Positions 37,279 through 40,831 of a DNA stretch of 40,831 nt are shown piece by piece. Numbering within the stretch: position 1 is the first letter of the stretch; each line of letters begins with the position of its first letter. Source of the DNA: a virus; the IMG/VR virus record IMGVR_UViG_3300028569_000070, positions 1 to 40,831 of that record; one strand, 5' to 3'. The notes under the pieces are model-generated. The model searched no databases. It was not told where the DNA came from and saw only the letters and a program-made list of their open reading frames with translations. The translations under genes and the position numbers were made by a program.

Positions 37279-37831
37279 ACAAGCACTTCGTAGCGCAGTC
37301 GCTGAGGTCGAAGCGAACATGGGTAATATCCTGTTCAATGCTGCGAACGTCGGTGCTGCGCAGATGCAGTTCAGGGTGTTTAATAAGGGTATCACAACGG
37401 GTGGTACTAACATGAAGTACAAGTCTGCACCGTATAAGCGATTGCGTACAGATGCAGGCTTGCAGACGAACCATAAAGACTTGATGTTTACAGGCAATTT
37501 ATTTAATTCGCTTACGATATTAAGCAAGTCAAACGAGGAGGTAAGTTACGGGTTCAATAATGCCGAAATGGCAACGATTCGCACCTATCAGGAGACGTCA
37601 GACAAGCAGGTAAACGAACCGATATTTGACCTGAACGAGAAGGAAGAAATGGCGATGTATAAAGCCATTGGTAAGGGATTAGGCGATTTAATAATTAAGA
37701 CGATTGTAAACTTTCCGAATAAGCCTGCGAAGGTAGAACCGAAAGCAGTAACTAAGCGTGCGCCGAAGAAAGCGGTCAAGAAAAAACCAGTTAAAAGAAA
37801 AAAGAAAAACGTAACTAAGAAACGCAAATGA
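37250..37831 (+). CDS. Tail completion-like protein with histone-like tail
   Basis: A 193-residue protein. The N-terminal ~160 residues (TPEQLKQALRSAVAEVEANM ... LMFTGNLFNSLTILSKSNEE ... EMAMYKAIGKGLGDLIIKTI) resemble phage virion morphogenesis / head-tail connection proteins of the gp10 type, by position and layout. The last ~35 residues are Lys/Arg/Ala/Pro rich (VTKRAPKKAVKKKPVKRKKK), like histone H1 tails. The start overlaps the previous gene by 29 nt. Confidence 0.6.
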   Translation: MPDLTPEQLKQALRSAVAEVEANMGNILFNAANVGAAQMQFRVFNKGITTGGTNMKYKSAPYKRLRTDAGLQTNHKDLMFTGNLFNSLTILSKSNEEVSYGFNNAEMATIRTYQETSDKQVNEPIFDLNEKEEMAMYKAIGKGLGDLIIKTIVNFPNKPAKVEPKAVTKRAPKKAVKKKPVKRKKKNVTKKRK

Positions 37832-38382
37832 CATCAGAACTTACACACATCATCACGACACTACGCACTCAAATCGAACAGCGCAATGTCGTATGTCCTA
37901 TCGGTTACGATTCCGTATTTCGTGACCCCGAAACTGACCAGATATATTTCCGCAGGTTCAATACCTCGCAGGAATTGGAGCGATTCGGAATGGACGATAG
38001 AATGGGTAATTTCTTCTACCTGAGATTCTCAGAAGTTGAGCAGTCGGAACTATCCGCAACGAATAAATTATCATCATGTCAAGAGCGAATACTGCAAACA
38101 ATTACAATGCGTGCCGTATTCGTGTATCAGGCTTCGGATATATTCGAGGTAGGCGATTATCTGCTGAACGTCATGCTCGGTACTGACATTGATAATTTCC
38201 GCAATATATCGAACGTAAAAATCGACCCGACACAAATCAAATACGATTATTTCAACTGGGATGGGGATGACACAGGTGGAATAATAAGAACCTACCTGCC
38301 ACATCACCAATCCACTGCAATTGATATTTCCGTTATCTTTGCAAGAGAATATGACGAATGTCGTAATCCTCCAAATATTTAA
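37828..38382 (+). CDS. Head-tail or tail terminator-like protein, 184 aa
   Basis: It follows the tail completion-like gene with a 4-nt overlap (ATGA), where siphoviruses place the tail terminator. Alpha/beta protein: an N-terminal helix (LTHIITTLRTQIEQRNVV), FYLRFSEVEQSELSA, ITMRAVFVYQASDIFEV, and beta strands at the end. No family recognised; assigned by position only. Confidence 0.5.
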   Translation: MTSELTHIITTLRTQIEQRNVVCPIGYDSVFRDPETDQIYFRRFNTSQELERFGMDDRMGNFFYLRFSEVEQSELSATNKLSSCQERILQTITMRAVFVYQASDIFEVGDYLLNVMLGTDIDNFRNISNVKIDPTQIKYDYFNWDGDDTGGIIRTYLPHHQSTAIDISVIFAREYDECRNPPNI

Positions 38383-38386
38383 ACAC

Positions 38387-38692
38387 ATGGATACTTTCAG
38401 CACACGTAACTTAGGCAATTACCCGTCCAATACGGCATCAATTCCTATTAATGGCATGACGTTCCCAACTTCGGGAAATTATACCGTACAGGCTCTCGTA
38501 GACGGCAAGATTCGCAACGCAACACTCGCAGGCACATCAGGCAATGCGGTACTGTTTGCGAACGCCTACCCAAGCGATGCAACCGTACTGGTTCGGATTA
38601 AATTACCGACAGCAAATCAGACCGACAACAACTCGTATCTGAACGACCCCGCAGGTCATATCTGGTTTCAATTCACAAACGTACCTGTATGA
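38387..38692 (+). CDS. Small beta-rich structural protein, 101 aa
   Basis: Start chosen at ATG 38387 (MDTFSTRNLGNYPSNTASIP); the longer frame overlaps the preceding gene. Low-charge, Asn/Thr/Gly-rich and probably all-beta, with YTVQALVDGKIRNATLAGTS. Likely a virion decoration or tail component, by location and composition. Confidence 0.6.
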   Translation: MDTFSTRNLGNYPSNTASIPINGMTFPTSGNYTVQALVDGKIRNATLAGTSGNAVLFANAYPSDATVLVRIKLPTANQTDNNSYLNDPAGHIWFQFTNVPV

Positions 38693-39048
38693 TAGTAGAA
38701 GCACTCGCATTGCTCGCATTCGTGTCGTTCACGTCTGCTGGCTGGACGTACATGATTGAATATCTTATAACGCCCGGGCAGATATTCGGGCGTTACGGCA
38801 CATGGGTTCACCAGATGGCGGGCAATTTACCCGTTACAGGCGAAGGCGAATATAAGAATGGTGATAAAGCCTATTTACATCATCGCTGGTGGGCTAATCC
38901 AATCGGTGCGTGTATGAACTGCACCAACGTGTGGGTGACGTTGATATGGGGCTGTTTATGCCTGTTATGGTTCGGCGAGTCATTGTGGTATATCTTGGCG
39001 GTTCTGCCAATATCGCACTGGTTGTTGCGTAAGATTATGATAGGATAA
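38689..39048 (+). CDS. Membrane protein of DUF1360 type, last rightward gene
   Basis: A 119-residue membrane protein. Hydrophobic segments at about 3-25 and 80-115 flank a polar centre. The CMNCTNVWVTLIWGCL block (about 75-90) resembles DUF1360 membrane proteins, which carry a C-x2-C-x2-W signature. The start overlaps the preceding stop (ATGA). Position at the end of the structural unit would suit a lysis or superinfection role, without proof. Confidence 0.6.
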   Translation: MIVEALALLAFVSFTSAGWTYMIEYLITPGQIFGRYGTWVHQMAGNLPVTGEGEYKNGDKAYLHHRWWANPIGACMNCTNVWVTLIWGCLCLLWFGESLWYILAVLPISHWLLRKIMIG

Positions 39049-39075
39049 AAAAAGCCGAGTCCTGATACTCGGCTT
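39047..39075 (-). terminator. Terminator of the leftward operon
   Basis: GCCGAGT (39054-39060) pairs with ACTCGGC (39067-39073), extended by AA/TT, loop CCTGAT. On the minus strand it is followed by seven T. It therefore ends the leftward early operon, which wraps across the contig join; on the plus strand the hairpin could also slow the converging late transcript. The stretch 39076-39159 shows no gene. Confidence 0.85.
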
Positions 39076-39159
39076 CCACAAACTCTCTCGAATAGCATAC
39101 GCCTGTTCGGGATGCGTAAAGGTACGGAAAGTTTGGAATGGGTTGCGTACATTGTTTTG

Positions 39160-39468
39160 TTAGCGGTCAGTTTTTGACAGCATCCATTCTACTAAGTTAT
39201 TTCCCTTTTGAGTTAATATGTAACCACTTGAATGATTGCCAACATCAACACTATCTATAAGCCCTTTCATTATTAATTGATTGGTAGATTTTGAATTTAT
39301 GGTTGTTAAATCATCGCCTTTGTAAAGCAATACAGAACCCATCCTATCCGAGCAAGTGGTTTCATAATCATTATACAATTTGACTAAAATTTCTTTTTGT
39401 CTTTTCGTTAATAAAACCGAACCGCTAACATCGGTTTGGCAAAATGGGGGCTTTTGTACTTCTATCAT
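39160..39468 (-). CDS. Putative winged-helix protein, 102 aa
   Basis: Last gene of the leftward operon. LLTKRQKEILVKLYNDYETT and LIMKGLIDSVDVGNHSSGYI with LTQKGNNLVEW form the helix-helix-wing pattern of small winged-helix DNA-binding or phage regulatory proteins. More AT-rich than the structural genes. Target unknown. Confidence 0.6.
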   Translation of the reverse strand: MIEVQKPPFCQTDVSGSVLLTKRQKEILVKLYNDYETTCSDRMGSVLLYKGDDLTTINSKSTNQLIMKGLIDSVDVGNHSSGYILTQKGNNLVEWMLSKTDR

Positions 39469-39555
39469 CTTTTATCTGTTATTGAACATTAGTAATTCTA
39501 ATCAGCTTTTGTGGGTTAAATTCCCCCACTTCGCCAAGCCGAGAACCGTTATCTG

Positions 39556-39762
39556 CTATACCTTAACAATGACATCCCTAACATACTTCCCACAAGACGG
39601 GCAGTGATTAACCCTATACCTGTTGGAATCGGAATGACCCAAGATATACGGCATGCACTTGCTTCCGTCATCGAGCCTCATCCAGCCTATTTGCATTCGT
39701 TCCAATACGCCACAGCAAATAACAGGCTCTGCATTCATTGCTTTATAATCTCTTTCGTCCAT
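39556..39762 (-). CDS. Small zinc-ribbon-like protein, 68 aa
   Basis: MDERDYKAMNAEPVICCGVL followed by a beta-rich middle and VNHCPSCGKYVRDV. CC near residues 16-17 and CPSCG near 54-58 could form one zinc site. An 87-nt gap (39469-39555) follows; it has a short hairpin-like GGG/CCC stretch (GTGGG ... CCCCCAC) and no gene. The gene lies 3 bp after the lipoprotein stop. Confidence 0.6.
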   Translation of the reverse strand: MDERDYKAMNAEPVICCGVLERMQIGWMRLDDGSKCMPYILGHSDSNRYRVNHCPSCGKYVRDVIVKV

Positions 39763-39765
39763 ATC

Positions 39766-39999
39766 TCAATAACAATAGGTTGTTGTTGTGGATTTCATCC
39801 CATTAGAACTGCTTCGCTTCGTCTTGCCATTAACAGCACGAAGATTCGCTCCGCACTCTTCATGGATGAAGGTATAAGGCGGTACAGACATATTGCTTCC
39901 TGTGACCGTTACGGTGGTAGTGGATTTGCAAGTTGCACACTTGTTTTTGCATCCGATAATTCCTGATGCAATGATAATTAATAATGTTAATTGTTTCAT
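39766..39999 (-). CDS. Small lipoprotein
   Basis: A 77-residue protein: signal peptide MKQLTLLIIIASGIIGC with a lipobox IIGC (Cys 17), then KNKCATCKSTTTVTVTGS and more Thr/Ser and Cys. The Cys would be lipidated and anchored in the envelope. Phage lipoproteins often block adsorption or injection of related phages, which is a reasonable but untested role. Its 5' end lies in the contig-end repeat. Confidence 0.75.
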   Translation of the reverse strand: MKQLTLLIIIASGIIGCKNKCATCKSTTTVTVTGSNMSVPPYTFIHEECGANLRAVNGKTKRSSSNGMKSTTTTYCY

Positions 40000-40073
40000 G
40001 TTAATCTATTTCATTTCCCGCACTGACAATCCGCCCAGTGCGTTGGCGGTTCGGCTTATTCCTTGCCGTAGGT
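39948..40073. repeat. Internal copy of the contig start
   Basis: Identical to 1-126. Bases 40046-40073 of it also recur at 40705-40732, giving a 28-bp direct repeat that flanks 659 bp holding two genes. Confidence 0.9.
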
Positions 40074-40286
40074 ATTCTCGTAGTATTCCTGTGCCATGTC
40101 CTCATAGAAGTGCCTATCTAACGGCTCAAGCATACTATCTTGCCATGCTGAAAGCCAAGCATCTTTTATTTGCTTTTCTTCCATTTTTTTAGCTAACTCC
40201 TTTATCTCGTCAATATTTAATCCGATTCCTGACGACACCCCTGCTATATTAATATTTAGCAGAAGCCAATCTATTGCTGTTTTCAT
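40056..40286 (-). CDS. Variable-cassette protein A, paralogue of 109-378
   Basis: A 76-residue protein (MKTAIDWLLLNINIAGVSSG ... EYYENTYGKE). It belongs to the common phage family starting MKTAxxWLxxQ and ending YYxxTYG, as recalled from Bacteroidetes phages. The end and the bases past the stop are the 28-bp direct repeat shared with the 109-378 gene. Missing from the shorter genome form. AT-rich. It overlaps cassette gene B by 4 nt. Confidence 0.7.
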   Translation of the reverse strand: MKTAIDWLLLNINIAGVSSGIGLNIDEIKELAKKMEEKQIKDAWLSAWQDSMLEPLDRHFYEDMAQEYYENTYGKE

Positions 40287-40528
40287 AATTTGTCAATTTC
40301 TTGTTTTACTTCATCAAAATAACCAATAGAACTTGTGTTTGCTATGTGGTCAATTTTACCAATCTTAAATTTTACTTCAAGCATCGGATTGTTTTTTGTT
40401 ATTTCATCTACGCATCTTTTAGCACACTCTTTTGCAAATTGCTTATCACAATTAATTGTAGGGTGTGCAATGCTTTCAAATAACGCCACTAAATAAGCGG
40501 CTTTCTGTTTTGGTGTTTGATTTTTCAT
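40283..40528 (-). CDS. Variable-cassette protein B, 81 aa
   Basis: A soluble helical protein (MKNQTPKQKAAYLVALFESI; QFAKECAKRCVDEITKNNPM), with CVDEI and KAAYLVxxF blocks common to small Bacteroidetes phage proteins paired with cassette A type genes. Overlaps A by 4 nt. It is preceded by its own palindromic regulatory region, so the cassette may be transcribed separately. Absent from the shorter genome form. Confidence 0.65.
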   Translation of the reverse strand: MKNQTPKQKAAYLVALFESIAHPTINCDKQFAKECAKRCVDEITKNNPMLEVKFKIGKIDHIANTSSIGYFDEVKQEIDKL

Positions 40529-40544
40529 TTTTATCTGTTTTTAA

Positions 40545-40592
40545 AGTTGTCAAATTTGACTACTTTAATTATGGCGAAATCGCCACAATTAA
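40545..40592 (-). promoter_or_regulatory. Operator-like palindrome and hairpin before cassette B
   Basis: AAAGT-TGTCAAATTTGACT-ACTTT (40545-40568) is a 24-bp palindrome with one unmatched pair, centred on GTCAAATTTGAC. Next to it AATTATGGCGA/TCGCCACAATT (40569-40592) is an 11-bp inverted repeat with a 2-bp centre. Both lie upstream of ATG 40528 in a very AT-rich stretch (40529-40680) that holds no gene. Confidence 0.5.
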
Positions 40593-40704
40593 AAAAGTCT
40601 ATTTTTTTTGCCATAGCTTTTATTTTTTATTTTTTCTGTTTTGTTTTTAAATTAACTTTTGTGCTAAAAATCCCGACCGAACGCAGAGCACTCTGCCGTC
40701 ATTA

Positions 40705-40831
40705 GCGGTTCGGCTTATTCCTTGCCGTAGGTTTCGGCGTAGTGGCTCAATCCTGCATCATCCCCACCCTTGTCAATGTGAGTAATCCGATTAATTATTT
40801 CGTCCTGACCATCATGCCATCCATGCGAATA
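40705..40831. repeat. Terminal overlap closing the circle
   Basis: 127 bp identical to 99-225; the sequence therefore continues at base 226. It contains the 3' part of the 109-378 gene again. Upstream, GCAGA-GCAC-TCTGC (about 40684-40697) forms a small hairpin next to the 28-bp repeat. Confidence 0.9.

Noticed and set aside
37189-37527. Minus-strand 112-residue ORF in the structural region
   Set aside because: Overlaps two well-placed plus-strand genes and lacks promoter or context.
1-40831. Integrase, lysogeny repressor or tRNA genes
   Set aside because: I looked for recombinase motifs, Cro/CI-like helix-turn-helix pairs and tRNA cloverleafs and saw none; a tool search (tRNAscan-SE, profile search) would settle it.

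Overview
The window is an essentially complete genome of a tailed (siphovirus-like) phage that probably infects a Bacteroidetes bacterium. The host call rests on promoters of the TAnnTTTG type (two with a TTTG box exactly 19 nt upstream), signal peptides ending in AQ, a DUF3127 SSB-like protein, few Shine-Dalgarno sequences and AT-rich sequence before start codons. I see no integrase, lysogeny repressor, tRNA or CRISPR array, so a lytic lifestyle is the simplest reading. The contig is circular: bases 40705-40831 repeat 99-225 exactly. In addition, bases 1-126 repeat 39948-40073, which indicates a second genome form lacking a 659-bp cassette. The main form is 40606 bp and the short form 39947 bp.

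Leftward (early) half: one long minus-strand operon runs from 10514 down to 109, across the contig join, and down to a terminator at 39047-39075. It holds a RusA resolvase, a small winged-helix-like protein, a replication initiator with six iterons and an AT-rich stretch inside its gene, a DnaB helicase, a recombination-linked protein, a YqaJ exonuclease, a DGQHR/ParB-like protein and a DUF3127 SSB-like protein. After these come many small accessory genes, including one resembling the RNA polymerase alpha C-terminal domain.

Rightward half: from 10660, two small genes lead to a SNF2-like helicase, then a ParB-like / DNA methyltransferase / PAPS-reductase-like (IbrA type) trio. After a terminator-promoter pair come terminase small and large subunits, a probable frameshifted tail assembly chaperone, the tape measure protein and three large distal tail proteins. 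A regulatory island at 26053-26285 and three small genes (26286-26924) follow. Next come the tail tube candidate, portal, head morphogenesis protein, two signal-peptide proteins, scaffold, major capsid protein, small structural and membrane proteins, a DUF5675 protein, and head-tail completion genes up to 39048. Tail genes thus precede portal and capsid, an unusual module order.

Regulation is the most original part. A ~75-nt small RNA (26090-26165), with a consensus promoter and a strong terminator, exposes a loop exactly complementary to a leader motif (TAATCACAGCAA) found just before the start codons of several phage genes on both strands. A second structured RNA (10117-10004, minus) has two hairpin loops complementary to each other and ends in a terminator ten bases or so before the first gene of the replication operon, which suggests attenuation. 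Three operons share an upstream-box promoter module, and five late promoters share a TCGTAwATTTGT-like sequence, three of them directly behind terminators.
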